Shown here: one piece after another, positions 38,587 to 47,754 of the stretch
How positions within the stretch are numbered: position 1 is the stretch's first letter
Layout: the number at the start of each line of letters is the position of its first letter
Source: Alkalicoccobacillus plakortidis
GTDB taxonomy: Bacteria; Bacillota; Bacilli; Bacillales; Bacillaceae_D
DNA: 64,000 nt
Assembly: GCF_023703085.1 (NCBI RefSeq)
Contig: NZ_JAMQJY010000001.1
Span: forward strand, 372,001 to 436,000
Direction of reading: 5' to 3'
Notes under the pieces: generated by a model
Databases searched by the model: none
What the model was told of the DNA's origin: nothing
The model's input: only the letters and a program-made list of their open reading frames with translations
Program-made: the position numbers and the translations under genes

Positions 38587-39418
38587 TTATTTCTTATTTC
38601 GATATAAGTACATGGTTAATGGAGCAAAAATAACTAAAAAGATAGCTGAAGCTAAAAGCACCCATCCTACTTCTGCGCCTGTTACGGTTCCATACATACA
38701 GCCTCTAACAGCCGTTACTAACAAGGAAATAGGATTAATATCAACAAAACCTTGTAGTATATTAGGTAATGTCTCCGGATCAACAAATACATTACTGACA
38801 AATGTTAATGGAAACAACACCATCATACTCACCATCATTAGTGATTTTTCTGAGCGCATGATGATACCAAGTGTCGTCCAGATCCAGGAAAGACTGAAAC
38901 AGAAGATTAAAATAAGTCCCAAAGCAGCTAGAACTCCAATCAATCCTCCCTCTGGTCTAAAGCCCAAGCAATAATCCTAATAAAATCATGATTGTTGATG
39001 CCATCAAATATCTGACCGCATCGACAAGTAGAGCTCCTACCAATGCTGAAGGTAACCAAATAGGTAACGTTCTAAAGCGGTCAAAGACGCCTTTACGGAT
39101 ATCATTATTTAAATCTACGCCTGTGTACATGGTAATCTGTGAAACAGTCATGACTAAGATACCTGGTAATAAGAATTGTAAGTAATCCGCAGTTGATCCG
39201 GCAATGGCTCCACCGAATAAATACGTAAACATTAACAAAAAGATGATCGGGAACATCGTTACATCGAACAATTGTTCTGGTACGTGTTTTATTCGTAATA
39301 ATGCTCTGGATGAGAAAGTTAAAGATGAGGATAACGCACTCGGATGAGGTGGTTTGACACTGGATGCGATGGCATCATGAAGGCGTTGATCTACGTCCTT
39401 TGTGGCGTTTTGACTCAT
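38587..39418 (-). CDS. ABC-2 type transporter permease (DrrB-like), frameshifted
   Basis: A permease of about 277 residues with six hydrophobic segments, of the ABC-2 drug/lipid exporter type. It has the [20 protein letters not shown] entry, [20 protein letters not shown] and a C-terminal [21 protein letters not shown] loop. The frames break at 38964-38969 (CCAAGC on the plus strand); CCAGC gives [11 protein letters not shown] across the join. It overlaps the ATPase gene by four bases (ATGA). It works with the ATPase upstream in exporting a drug or lipid-like compound. Confidence 0.87.
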
Positions 39419-40404
39419 GCGCTTTCCTCCTTGTTGCTGTCATTCTCTTCAGCTGTTTTTCCAGTTAAGGTTAAGAAGACTTCATCCAGGCTTGGTTGCC
39501 CAAGTGAAAAATCACTAAGTGAGATTCCCGCTTCATCCAACGCATTTAAAGCCTTAACAACAATAGACGAATGAGTCACTTGTGAGGTTAGGGCTGCTGC
39601 ATCTGTTCCCGTGTGAATGGGTCCATCTATTACGCCCTCTAATAAATTGATGGCTTGCTCTCTTTTAGATGGATCACTTAAACGTAATTGAAACGTACCA
39701 GAGCCAACAGATGCTTTTAGCTCATCACTAGTGCCTTCTGCAATGATTTTTCCTTGATTAATCACAGCAATACGGTCCGCAAGTTGATCAGCTTCTTCTA
39801 AGTATTGAGTAGTGAGCAGAACGGTTGTTCCTGCACTCACTAATGCACGTACAATATCCCACACTTGATTACGACTTCTAGGGTCAAGTCCAGTTGTTGG
39901 TTCATCAAGAAATAACAGCTCAGGAGTAACCACGATACTTGCCGCAATATCAATTCGTCTTCTCATACCTCCTGAGTATTTTTTAACTTGTCTTTTAGAA
40001 GCTTCCTCTAAACCAAAGGCATGGAGAAGTTCTTTCGCTCGTGCCTTCGCTTGAGTTCGATTATAGCCCATAAGCCTGGCAATCAGTACCAGGTTTTCGA
40101 TCCCTGTCAGATCTTCATCGATAGAGGCGTATTGTCCAGTTAAACTGATTCGACTTCGCACATCTGATGTTTCCGTAGCAAGATCATGTCCAAAAATTCG
40201 TGCTTGCCCTTCATCTAGAGGTAGAAGTGTAGCGAGCATACGAATTGTCGTTGTTTTACCCGCACCATTTGGACCAAGGAATCCATAAACGGTGCCTTTT
40301 TTAATCGATAAATCAACTTCATCAACCGCTCGGTGTTTGCCAAAAACTTTGACTAAGCCGTTTGCTTCAATAGCCAGCTCAGAATTTGAAAGATGATTGC
40401 TCAA
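39415..40404 (-). CDS. Daunorubicin resistance-type ABC transporter ATP-binding protein (DrrA-like)
   Basis: A 329-residue exporter ATPase. Walker A is GPNGAGKTT near residue 41, the signature [14 protein letters not shown], Walker [14 protein letters not shown], and the switch segment [17 protein letters not shown]. The C-terminal DUF4162-like part is present. The start is TTG 40404 ([10 protein letters not shown]) with AGGGTGGTGAG upstream. It is first of a two-gene exporter operon. The GTAC palindrome 116 bases upstream is shared with the rtp-like gene. Confidence 0.9.
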   Translation of the reverse strand: MSNHLSNSELAIEANGLVKVFGKHRAVDEVDLSIKKGTVYGFLGPNGAGKTTTIRMLATLLPLDEGQARIFGHDLATETSDVRSRISLTGQYASIDEDLTGIENLVLIARLMGYNRTQAKARAKELLHAFGLEEASKRQVKKYSGGMRRRIDIAASIVVTPELLFLDEPTTGLDPRSRNQVWDIVRALVSAGTTVLLTTQYLEEADQLADRIAVINQGKIIAEGTSDELKASVGSGTFQLRLSDPSKREQAINLLEGVIDGPIHTGTDAAALTSQVTHSSIVVKALNALDEAGISLSDFSLGQPSLDEVFLTLTGKTAEENDSNKEESA

Positions 40405-40519
40405 TCAATCTCACCACCCTTTTCTATGTCTATTCACTTTCTGAATATTATTTTAATTGATTGTGTGTAAAAGCACCAGTATCCGATGTCACTTCTGCCT
40501 TTCATTCTTATCAATATGG

Positions 40520-40535
40520 TGTACAAATTAGTACT
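40520..40535. promoter_or_regulatory. GTAC palindrome upstream of the ABC exporter
   Basis: TGTACAAATTAGTACT. Its reverse complement matches the site upstream of the rtp-like gene except for one extra base in the A/T centre and the last base. It lies in a likely promoter region of the exporter operon. Confidence 0.6.
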
Positions 40536-40553
40536 AAAACATGTGAATAGGAA

Positions 40554-41486
40554 TTAGCTTAACACTTGTTCCTTAATCCTAATCGCGATTTCCAAGGACT
40601 TTATTGCTGCATCTAGACTTAATCTTGTTCCCGCATTCGTTTGACAACACGCCACCACATGCTTTAATGATTCTTCATAGCAATTTTTGTTTGTTATTTG
40701 TATGTCTTCCTCCTTGTTATCCTTATACTTTTTAAAAGAATTCACGACTGTATCTTGATAACTATCTTCTTGGTACGTAATTCTTCCTTCCTCAAAAACA
40801 GCCTCGTACCCAACAGTGAATGGTGCCGCAAACGGCATCATGGACGAACCTTCCACACTAACAATTGTATCCGAATAAGTTAATGCTGCCTGGATATGTG
40901 ATTCTCTTTTTCTCCCATTGATCCCTTGAGCATTTATTTGTAATGGGCTACCGAGTAACCAGGTGATAAAGTCAAAATCATGGATCATTAAGTCGGTGGT
41001 AATGTTATGTAAGCCTAAATCCCCCCACAAAGGTGGTGATGTTCTTTTTACATGTAAAGCCTTTAACCTACCCAATTCTCCTGATTGTTTCACTTTAAAA
41101 AGGTAAACATTCGGCATCTCATGTTTGATAAACTGATGAACGAACACACGTTTGTTATAGGTCTTTTCTGCAGTAAGCATTAGAGCCGCATCTTCTAATG
41201 TTAAAGCCACTGGTGTCTCACAGAAAACATGTTTGCCGTTTTTAAGAGCTTCCACTACATATTGTCTATGTAATGAGCTTGGTAAACAAACATCGATTAA
41301 ATCAATGTTTGGGTTCGTTAACACTTCATGAATATCATCTGTTGTTTGAATATCTAGCTCCTCGCCAATCTTTTTTAGTTTATCTCTATCTCTACCAAAT
41401 AATGTGATAGAATCAATACCAGCTACTTGCTTATATATCACAGCGTGATGATAGCCAAAACCCGTACCTAATATGCCTATATTCAA
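40554..41486 (-). CDS. Gfo/Idh/MocA family oxidoreductase
   Basis: A 310-residue NAD(P)-dependent oxidoreductase. The Rossmann motif is GILGTGFGYHHAVIY at the N-terminus; the usual EKP motif is changed to ETP (VFCETPVAL), keeping the Pro but not the Lys, which is unusual. The C-terminal domain has HDFDFITWLLG, the common D-x-D/H region. Start TTG 41486 follows AAAAAGGAG by nine bases. It is divergent from a WYL regulator, with a palindrome between, suggesting a regulator-target pair. The substrate, perhaps a sugar or inositol derivative, is unknown. Confidence 0.8.
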   Translation of the reverse strand: MNIGILGTGFGYHHAVIYKQVAGIDSITLFGRDRDKLKKIGEELDIQTTDDIHEVLTNPNIDLIDVCLPSSLHRQYVVEALKNGKHVFCETPVALTLEDAALMLTAEKTYNKRVFVHQFIKHEMPNVYLFKVKQSGELGRLKALHVKRTSPPLWGDLGLHNITTDLMIHDFDFITWLLGSPLQINAQGINGRKRESHIQAALTYSDTIVSVEGSSMMPFAAPFTVGYEAVFEEGRITYQEDSYQDTVVNSFKKYKDNKEEDIQITNKNCYEESLKHVVACCQTNAGTRLSLDAAIKSLEIAIRIKEQVLS

Positions 41487-41536
41487 TAAAAACAACTCCT
41501 TTTTGATTTACTACTAAAAGCATATCAATCTATTTA

Positions 41537-41552
41537 TGACAACAGATTGTCA
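41537..41552. promoter_or_regulatory. Inverted repeat in the divergent promoter region
   Basis: TGACAA-CAGA-TTGTCA. On the minus strand its arm provides TTGACA as a -35 (with TAGATT 15 bases on), so a bound regulator would affect the oxidoreductase gene, and it also lies just upstream of the WYL gene. Confidence 0.45.
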
Positions 41553-41579
41553 ACAATGTTTCAAAAGAGGTGGAATCAT

Positions 41580-42551
41580 GTGAAAGTACATCGACTCATG
41601 TCTATTTTGCTTTTGATTGAATCGCGAGGAACCATTAAAGCAAATGAACTTGCTGAGAAACTTGAAGTATCATTACGAACGATTTATCGAGATGTCGATA
41701 AATTATGTGAATCAGGCGTCCCTTTAACCACCACAACAGGACCAAATGGTGGCATACATCTTATGGAAGGCTATTCATCAGGACTAAACCACCTTCATGA
41801 GCAAGATTTAATGAATTTGTATCTAAGTGGGATGGGTATTCAACCAGTTAAAGAAAGTGATATGTCGATAAAATTAAATCACACACTTTTAAAGCTACAG
41901 CAGCATGCCTCAATAGATGGATATACTTTAATGGAAAATATGAATAAGAGATTTCATTTTGATGAGGATTCATGGTGGCAGGACCCTATTCGTTTATTAG
42001 ATATAGATGACCTTCTATCAGCTGTCTTCCGATCAAGTAAGATACGAATTACTTATGAGAAAGTAAATGGAACGTCCTCAATGAGGATCATTCATCCATA
42101 TGGAATTGTTGTGAAGAGGGCCGATTGGTATGTGATTGGATTCTGTGAACTAAGTGATGAGATACGTACATTTAAATGCGAACGCATAAAAGCAGCAGAA
42201 ACGTTAAAAGAAGAGTTTCTGATCCCTCTCAACTTTTCGCTCCAACAATACTGGGACGCTAGTAAACAAGCGTTTATTGGAAAGCTTATAAAAGCTGAAC
42301 AATACCATGTCCAACTATCAATGTCTGCGGATTACGCACGGCACCTTTCTGGTTATGAGGTGTTAAGCCGCCTTAAAAACGACTCTGGCCTATTACTTAC
42401 AATAAATTTATATGACTATGAATACGCAAAAAGCGTCATATATGAACAACTACCATACATAGAAGTACTGCAGCCTGAAGAATTACGTAAAACCATCCAA
42501 CAAACACTTGAGTATCTGTTAGACAAGTATAAGAACAATGACCCTCATTAA
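41580..42551 (+). CDS. HTH/WYL-domain transcriptional regulator (YafY type)
   Basis: A 323-residue regulator: DeoR-like winged helix (ANELAEKLEVSLRTIYRDVDKL near residues 22-43) followed by a WYL domain (HPYGIVVKRADWYVIGFCELSDEIRTFKCERI). WYL domains sense nucleotides or other ligands. GTG 41580 was chosen because AAGAGGTGG lies six bases upstream; ATG 41556 is in frame without a site. It probably controls the divergent oxidoreductase. Confidence 0.85.
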   Translation: MKVHRLMSILLLIESRGTIKANELAEKLEVSLRTIYRDVDKLCESGVPLTTTTGPNGGIHLMEGYSSGLNHLHEQDLMNLYLSGMGIQPVKESDMSIKLNHTLLKLQQHASIDGYTLMENMNKRFHFDEDSWWQDPIRLLDIDDLLSAVFRSSKIRITYEKVNGTSSMRIIHPYGIVVKRADWYVIGFCELSDEIRTFKCERIKAAETLKEEFLIPLNFSLQQYWDASKQAFIGKLIKAEQYHVQLSMSADYARHLSGYEVLSRLKNDSGLLLTINLYDYEYAKSVIYEQLPYIEVLQPEELRKTIQQTLEYLLDKYKNNDPH

Positions 42552-42562
42552 TGATCTCTTAC

Positions 42563-42601
42563 AACCAAAAAAACACCCCCAAAGGAGTGTTTTTTTTGGT
42601 T
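42563..42601. terminator. Bidirectional terminator
   Basis: AACCAAAAAAACAC and GTGTTTTTTTTGGTT form a long stem with a CCCCCAAAGGA loop; it separates the WYL gene from the convergent fucose genes. Confidence 0.85.
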
Positions 42602-42602
42602 C

Positions 42603-42647
42603 CTACTCTTTCACAGCACCACTTGCTATTCCGGCAATAAAATAGTG
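42603..42647 (-). pseudogene. C-terminal tail remnant of a sugar ABC permease
   Basis: Minus strand, in a different frame from the overlapping lactonase: HYFIAGIASGAVKE followed by TAG. This is the characteristic C-terminus of MalG-type sugar permeases and equals FIAGIASGAVKE at the end of the permease at 49131. The DNA differs at many third positions, so it is not a recent copy. Confidence 0.75.
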
Positions 42648-43477
42648 TTTTCTAATGAATAAAAACGTATAGCATTGCCTCCAAATAACTGATCAAATTC
42701 TTTTCCTGTAAGCTGAGTACTAAGCGCTTCCTCAACAATCGTTATTACATCATCATAAGATGCGGCTAATAGACAAACTGGCCAATCACTGCCGAACATC
42801 ACTCGACTTATTCCGAACATTTGTACGGTATGTTGAATATATGGAACAAAGTCCTCCTGCTCCCAGTCTTTTTTGGCTTCAGTAACGAGTCCTGACACCT
42901 TACAGTAAACGTTAGCAAATGTTGCAACCTCTTTCATATATCGCTTCCAGAAACCAGGATCACCATCTACTATATTCGGTTTTCCTAAATGATCAATTAC
43001 AGCTTTTAGTTCAGGAACCTGCTTAAGCAATTGAACAATCACAGGTAACTGATGCTCTTTAATCAAGAGATCAACGGGAATCTGATTGTCTTCTAAATAT
43101 GAAAACGCATTCAAATATGTTTTATTTAAAAGGATCTCAGCATCCGCCATATCCTGAATCATCACACGAATACCGACAAACTTTGGATGTTGTTTTAACT
43201 TCTCCAAGTCATCCTGATAGGTACTACTTGTCATATCCACCCATCCAACGACACCTGCAATCGACTTATTTATTTCACTAAGCTTAAGTAAATACTGTGT
43301 GTCTTCCAAAAGTGGTGAAGCCTGAACCGTAACGGACTGATCCATCTTATGATTAACTAGTAGAGGGTTCAGATCACTGGGCTGATAATCCTTGTACAAT
43401 ACATCATCATTTTCATTAATCCAATCATAATACCCTTTGCTTATTTCCCAGTAGTGCTGATGCGCATCTATCCTCAT
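42626..43477 (-). CDS. Amidohydrolase, probable L-fuconolactonase
   Basis: A 283-residue amidohydrolase-2 protein. Metal and catalytic residues fit sugar lactonases: H6-x-H8 (DAHQHYW), the AVIDHLGKP His, and the GSDWPVC Asp near residue 246. It is expected to hydrolyse L-fucono-1,5-lactone to L-fuconate. The last eight residues (NTILLPE) run over a foreign permease tail and may not be original; the natural end is probably near FYSLE. It overlaps fucU by four bases. Confidence 0.8.
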   Translation of the reverse strand: MRIDAHQHYWEISKGYYDWINENDDVLYKDYQPSDLNPLLVNHKMDQSVTVQASPLLEDTQYLLKLSEINKSIAGVVGWVDMTSSTYQDDLEKLKQHPKFVGIRVMIQDMADAEILLNKTYLNAFSYLEDNQIPVDLLIKEHQLPVIVQLLKQVPELKAVIDHLGKPNIVDGDPGFWKRYMKEVATFANVYCKVSGLVTEAKKDWEQEDFVPYIQHTVQMFGISRVMFGSDWPVCLLAASYDDVITIVEEALSTQLTGKEFDQLFGGNAIRFYSLENTILLPE

Positions 43478-43902
43478 CTCAATTCCTCCTCCTTCACGAC
43501 ACCTTTTTTTATAATCAAATTGGCATATTGTGCTTTTTCACTCGTTGCGATAATAGCATACGCCTGCTTTGCACGCTGATAGAATTCAAACCGTTCTACA
43601 TGCTCAAAAGAATATGAACCAACCTTTTTTTGATAGACCTGCCAAATAGGTGTTTCGACATCGTCCCCTGGCACAACCTTCATTAAAATAAGTGGGGCTG
43701 ATACATAGTCATCGAGCGGAAACAGCTTTAAAATCGCCTCTAATAGTTCGGGGATAGCTGTACCATCACTTCGGATCAAACAATTGGTATGGCTTGCAGC
43801 AGGAAAATGGGCGTCTGCCAGAACGATTTCATCGCCATGACCCATTTCCATTAAAATCTTCACTAACTCTGGGCTTAGTATAGATGGAATTCCTTTTAAC
43901 AT
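43474..43902 (-). CDS. fucU: L-fucose mutarotase FucU (RbsD family)
   Basis: A 142-residue RbsD/FucU protein that interconverts alpha and beta anomers of L-fucose. Conserved features are the MGHGDEIVLADAHFPA segment with the catalytic His near residue 21, and the C-terminal EKAQYANLIIKKGV with the Tyr-Asn pair typical of the family. FucU rather than RbsD is chosen for length and for the fucose context. AAAGGAGAATTAC precedes ATG 43902. Confidence 0.87.
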   Translation of the reverse strand: MLKGIPSILSPELVKILMEMGHGDEIVLADAHFPAASHTNCLIRSDGTAIPELLEAILKLFPLDDYVSAPLILMKVVPGDDVETPIWQVYQKKVGSYSFEHVERFEFYQRAKQAYAIIATSEKAQYANLIIKKGVVKEEELR

Positions 43903-43914
43903 GTAATTCTCCTT

Positions 43915-44774
43915 TCACAATGTATGTTTTTTTCGATAGGCAGCTGTGTGATGCCCGTTTCTTTTTTAAATAAGCGATAAAAATGAGGCATTGTCTGATA
44001 ACCTAATTGTTCGGCAATTGACTGAATGCTTTCATCGGTTTGTACAAGAAGCTCTCTCGCTTTTAATACCTTTTTCTTAAAAAGAAAATCACTTACTGTC
44101 ATGCCAATTGTTCGTTTGAATTTTTTGCTAAAATATACAGGGCTTATGTTTGCCTCTTTTGCCAAGTTATCAAGACGAATTGGTTCATGAAGGTTAAGCT
44201 CGATATAGTCAAGACTGGCTTTAAGCCAAGTGAGATTTGTAGGGATTATTTCTTGCTCCTCCACTGAGTGCTCCATCCATCGTTTGAGCTGAATCACTAG
44301 CATAAGAATTTGTAAGGATACAGTCTCTTCCCAATTGGTACACTTATTCGTTCTTTCTTGATCAATCTGATTAAAATGACCTTCCACAAATTGCTGTTCA
44401 TTTTGAGTACATTTGTGACGAAAGATTCTTGCTTCCTTTGCCTTCACACTCGTTTGAAACAATATCATTCGCTGATCCGTTGTTAAGGTCTGCATCGTGG
44501 GCGAGAAAAACAAAGCGGATGAGGTCAGCGTTTCTCTATCCTCTAAAATTGATTTATGAATGATATTAGGAGGAATGATGATTAAATCCCCCTTTTCGAG
44601 CTCAATAAATGTTTGATCAATAAAAAATGTGCCCTTTCCACTATGAATATAAATTAATTCGCACCATTCATGAGAATGATCTGGCAGCTCCTCCTTCCTA
44701 CCTTTTGTGAGATTATGCATGAGTGAGAAAGGTAACGTTCCAACTGGTGACAACGTTTTACGAATAGGATCCAT
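43915..44774 (-). CDS. AraC family transcriptional regulator, frameshifted at the C-terminus
   Basis: A regulator of about 286 residues with an N-terminal cupin-like sensor (LPDHSHEWCELIYIHSGKGT) and a C-terminal AraC DNA-binding domain (ANISPVYFSKKFKRTIGMTV; SIAEQLGYQTMPHFYRLFKK). The normal ending GITPAAYRKKHTL is in another frame: at 43943-43947 one base of an expected CCAGC is missing; with it restored the gene stops at 43915, just before the fucU ribosome site. Start 44774 is nine bases after AGGAGG; ATG 44780 is too close. It divergently faces the fucose operon and probably activates both units with a sugar ligand. Confidence 0.85.
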
Positions 44775-44820
44775 TCCCATACACCTCCTAGGATAAAATA
44801 AGCAACAATCAGGCTAATAA

Positions 44821-44840
44821 AAGCTATTATTATAGCTTTA
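44821..44840. promoter_or_regulatory. Perfect inverted repeat between AraC gene and fucose operon
   Basis: AAAGCTAT-TATT-ATAGCTTT, 8-bp arms with a 4-base centre, 47 bases upstream of the AraC start and 86 bases before the SDR gene; a likely regulator site. Confidence 0.5.
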
Positions 44841-44926
44841 AGCATATGTTAGAATAGTTAAAAAAATCATATCATATTCTGATTCTTTTTTGAGGGAATT
44901 TTTTCTTTTATGAAGGAGGTGAACGT

Positions 44927-45697
44927 ATGCGTTTAGCTAACAAGATCGTTCTAATTACTGGAGCTGGTTCAGGGATTGGAAGAGTCACAGCAGAACTTTT
45001 TGCCAAAGAAGGAGCTACGGTCATTGTCAATGACATTGATACAACACGTGGTGAGGAAACCGTTCAGCTCATACAAAACGCTAATGGAAAAGCCGTATTT
45101 ATGCAAGCGGATACAACGGATGCAACCTCTGTGGAAACCATGATCCAAACGATTATTCAAACGTATTCTGTCATTGATATTCTTTTTAATAATGCCGGAA
45201 TTAGTGGGATTGGTCGCTTGCACGAGCTTGAAGAAGATGAGTGGGATCGTATCATGAGGATAAATGTAAAAGGTGTCTTCCTCCCAAGTAAGTATGTTCT
45301 GCCTCATATGATTAAACAAAATGGTGGCGCGATAATAAACATGTCTTCCTGTATTGCTGAAATCGGCTTGGCGGACCGAGCCTCCTACGCAACAACAAAA
45401 GGAGCTGTTCTCTCGTTAACAAAATCTATGCAGGTTGATTATGCACCCTATAACATTCGTGTAAATGCTTTGTTACCCGGTACCATTTTCACCCCGTTTG
45501 TTGAGGATTACCTCAGCAAATCAGCAGACCCTGACGCCGCCATCGCTAAAGTAAAAACACGCCAATTATCTGGCGAGCTTGGTAAACCTGAAGACGTGGC
45601 AAAGGCAGCCCTATTTCTCGCATCGGATGAATCATCGTTTATGATGGGCTCCCCACTCTATGTTGATGGTGGCGTCGTATTCGGCAAAAATGCCTAA
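44927..45697 (+). CDS. Short-chain dehydrogenase, probable fucose-pathway step
   Basis: A 256-residue SDR: TGAGSGIG cofactor motif, NNAG near residue 88, catalytic Ser in SSCIAEIG, and YATTK (Tyr/Lys). In the non-phosphorylative L-fucose route two such enzymes are needed: L-fucose dehydrogenase and 2-keto-3-deoxy-L-fuconate dehydrogenase. It is first in a four-gene operon (spacing 9-30 bases) and the second SDR is last. Which one does which step cannot be told from sequence. The ribosome binding site is GAAGGAGGTGA. Confidence 0.85.
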   Translation: MRLANKIVLITGAGSGIGRVTAELFAKEGATVIVNDIDTTRGEETVQLIQNANGKAVFMQADTTDATSVETMIQTIIQTYSVIDILFNNAGISGIGRLHELEEDEWDRIMRINVKGVFLPSKYVLPHMIKQNGGAIINMSSCIAEIGLADRASYATTKGAVLSLTKSMQVDYAPYNIRVNALLPGTIFTPFVEDYLSKSADPDAAIAKVKTRQLSGELGKPEDVAKAALFLASDESSFMMGSPLYVDGGVVFGKNA

Positions 45698-45718
45698 AAC
45701 AAAAAAGGAGAATGAATG

Positions 45719-46615
45719 ATGAGAATTTGTAATATTACAGAGAATGGTCAAGATTATTTAGGGGTAGTTATCGATGGACGGATTGTACATATCAGCAAAG
45801 CCTTAGAGGACACACCTCAGGATCAAGTCCCTAAAAATGTAAGCGAGTTCATTAAAGGTGGTCAGTCAGCATTTGAAAGTCTGCAATCATATGTTCAAAA
45901 GCTAGTGATTTCTGATAGTCAACCCTATGTAGTAAAGGAGACAGATTGTGAGTTTGGGCCAGCTGTGCCTAACCCAAGTAAGATCATTTGTGTCGGCTTA
46001 AATTATCGACGTCACGCAGATGAAACAGGAGCAAATTATCCAGAGGTTCCTATCCTGTTTAATAAATTCAACAATACTCTAACTGGTCACAATAGGGATA
46101 TTGCCATTCCAAATGTAACAGATCAGCTAGATTATGAGGTAGAGCTTGCTGTTGTCATTGGCCAAAAAGCTAAAAATGTGAGTGAAGAGGATGCCCTTAA
46201 GTATGTAGTTGGCTATAGCACAGCTAATGATTTATCTGCTCGAGATTTGCAGATGAAAACACCCCAGTGGTTGCTTGGCAAAACGTGCGATGACTTTAGT
46301 CCAATTGGCCCCTACCTTGTGACTGCAGATGAAGTGGACGATCCACAGAACTTATCCTTAAAAACAACAGTGAACCAAGATGTTCGTCAGCAATCGAACA
46401 CATCGGATATGATTTTTAGTTGCAAAGAGATTATTAGCTATATCTCCAAGCATTTCACTCTTGAACCTGGTGACATCATCTTAACTGGTACTCCTGAAGG
46501 TGTTGTTCTCGGATTACCGGAGTCCGAACGTGTGTACCTTAAACCTGGTGATACAGTAACAGTTGAAATTGAGAAACTAGGAGCATTAACAAATACCTTT
46601 ATAGAGGAAAAATAA
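45719..46615 (+). CDS. Fumarylacetoacetate hydrolase family protein, probable 2,4-diketo-3-deoxy-L-fuconate hydrolase
   Basis: A 298-residue FAH protein with the metal triad E-x-E...D in DYEVELAVVIG and the downstream TCDDFSPIGP segment, plus ICVGLNYRRHADETG. In the fucose pathway it splits 2,4-diketo-3-deoxy-L-fuconate into pyruvate and L-lactate. ATG 45719 is eight bases after AAAGGAG; ATG 45716 is also possible. It belongs to the operon with the dehydratase 11 bases downstream. Confidence 0.83.
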   Translation: MRICNITENGQDYLGVVIDGRIVHISKALEDTPQDQVPKNVSEFIKGGQSAFESLQSYVQKLVISDSQPYVVKETDCEFGPAVPNPSKIICVGLNYRRHADETGANYPEVPILFNKFNNTLTGHNRDIAIPNVTDQLDYEVELAVVIGQKAKNVSEEDALKYVVGYSTANDLSARDLQMKTPQWLLGKTCDDFSPIGPYLVTADEVDDPQNLSLKTTVNQDVRQQSNTSDMIFSCKEIISYISKHFTLEPGDIILTGTPEGVVLGLPESERVYLKPGDTVTVEIEKLGALTNTFIEEK

Positions 46616-46626
46616 GGAGCGATGTG

Positions 46627-47724
46627 ATGAAGATAACCAATGTTGAAACCTACTTGCTTGATATTCCCTTAAAACAAAAAGCGATTACTGATTCTCAAAC
46701 AAAATTAGAATCCGTCGAATTTGTTGTGGTAAGAATTGATACAAATGAAGGCATTAGTGGCTGGGGCTTTAATTGGAACTACACGAAAGGATCAAGAGCT
46801 GTACAGGCCATTATTGATGACACTTACGCTCCTGTCCTCATGGGAAAAGACCCGTTGCTGCACAAGGCCATTATGAATGACATGCATTATACCAATCATT
46901 TTATTGGTCAAGTTGGTATTACACGAGTAGCCGCATGTGCCGTCAACTTTGCTTTATGGGATATTCGATTAAAAAGCTTTGGCATTCCATTATGGCGTTA
47001 TCTTGGACCTGTTAAAGATAAAGTAAAAGCTTATAACACCGATGGTGGCTGGTTACAAACAACAACCGATGAGCTAGTACACGATATGACAGCTCTTATT
47101 GATCGAGGCTTTGACGCCGTCAAGATGAAGCTTGGATTACCAGATCCACGGCAAGACTACGAGCGTGTGAAGCAGGTCCGTAAGGCAATCCCACCAGAAG
47201 TGAAGCTTATGGTTGATGTCAATACCGTTTGGGACCTCAAAACAGCCATGGTTTGGGGCAGACGATTAGAGGAATTCGATATTTACTGGCTAGAGGAGCC
47301 TATGAATCCCTTTAACAAAAGTGACCATGCTAAGCTGGCTCAAGCCTTGGATGTACCAATCGCTGTTGGCGAGACGATTTATACTAAATACGATTTCCGT
47401 GAATATATAGAGGCTGGCGCTGTTGATATTGTTCAGGCTGATGCAACAAAGCTCTCAGGCATAGATGAGTGGTTAGATGTCGCGGCCCTTGCCCGTTGCC
47501 ATGATCTTGAGGTCATACCACATACAAATGTGCAGCAAAAGCTTCACGTTCAGCTTGCAGCCGCCTCATCTAACGTCCCGATGGTCGAATGCTGTTATGA
47601 ATCAATTAGTGATATATGGGAGGATCCTATTAAGGTTGTGAATGGCTACTATACGCTTCCAGAGGAACCAGGGCTCGGATGTAAGTTAACAGATTATGTG
47701 CTAAAGGAACATCGAATTGGTTAA
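46627..47724 (+). CDS. Mandelate racemase/enolase-superfamily sugar acid dehydratase, probable L-fuconate dehydratase
   Basis: A 365-residue enolase-superfamily protein: K-x-K base in AVKMKLG near residue 163, metal ligands in LMVDVNTVW, WLEEPMNP and AVGETIY, and the His of VIPHTNVQQ. It is expected to dehydrate a sugar acid to its 2-keto-3-deoxy form. It is shorter than the characterised Xanthomonas L-fuconate dehydratase (about 440 residues) so specificity comes from context (FucU, fucosidase, lactonase). GTG 46624 would be an alternative start; ATG 46627 has AAGGAG seven bases upstream. Confidence 0.82.
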   Translation: MKITNVETYLLDIPLKQKAITDSQTKLESVEFVVVRIDTNEGISGWGFNWNYTKGSRAVQAIIDDTYAPVLMGKDPLLHKAIMNDMHYTNHFIGQVGITRVAACAVNFALWDIRLKSFGIPLWRYLGPVKDKVKAYNTDGGWLQTTTDELVHDMTALIDRGFDAVKMKLGLPDPRQDYERVKQVRKAIPPEVKLMVDVNTVWDLKTAMVWGRRLEEFDIYWLEEPMNPFNKSDHAKLAQALDVPIAVGETIYTKYDFREYIEAGAVDIVQADATKLSGIDEWLDVAALARCHDLEVIPHTNVQQKLHVQLAAASSNVPMVECCYESISDIWEDPIKVVNGYYTLPEEPGLGCKLTDYVLKEHRIG

Positions 47725-47754
47725 TTGAATCTATTATAGTTGGGAGGTTGGTCG

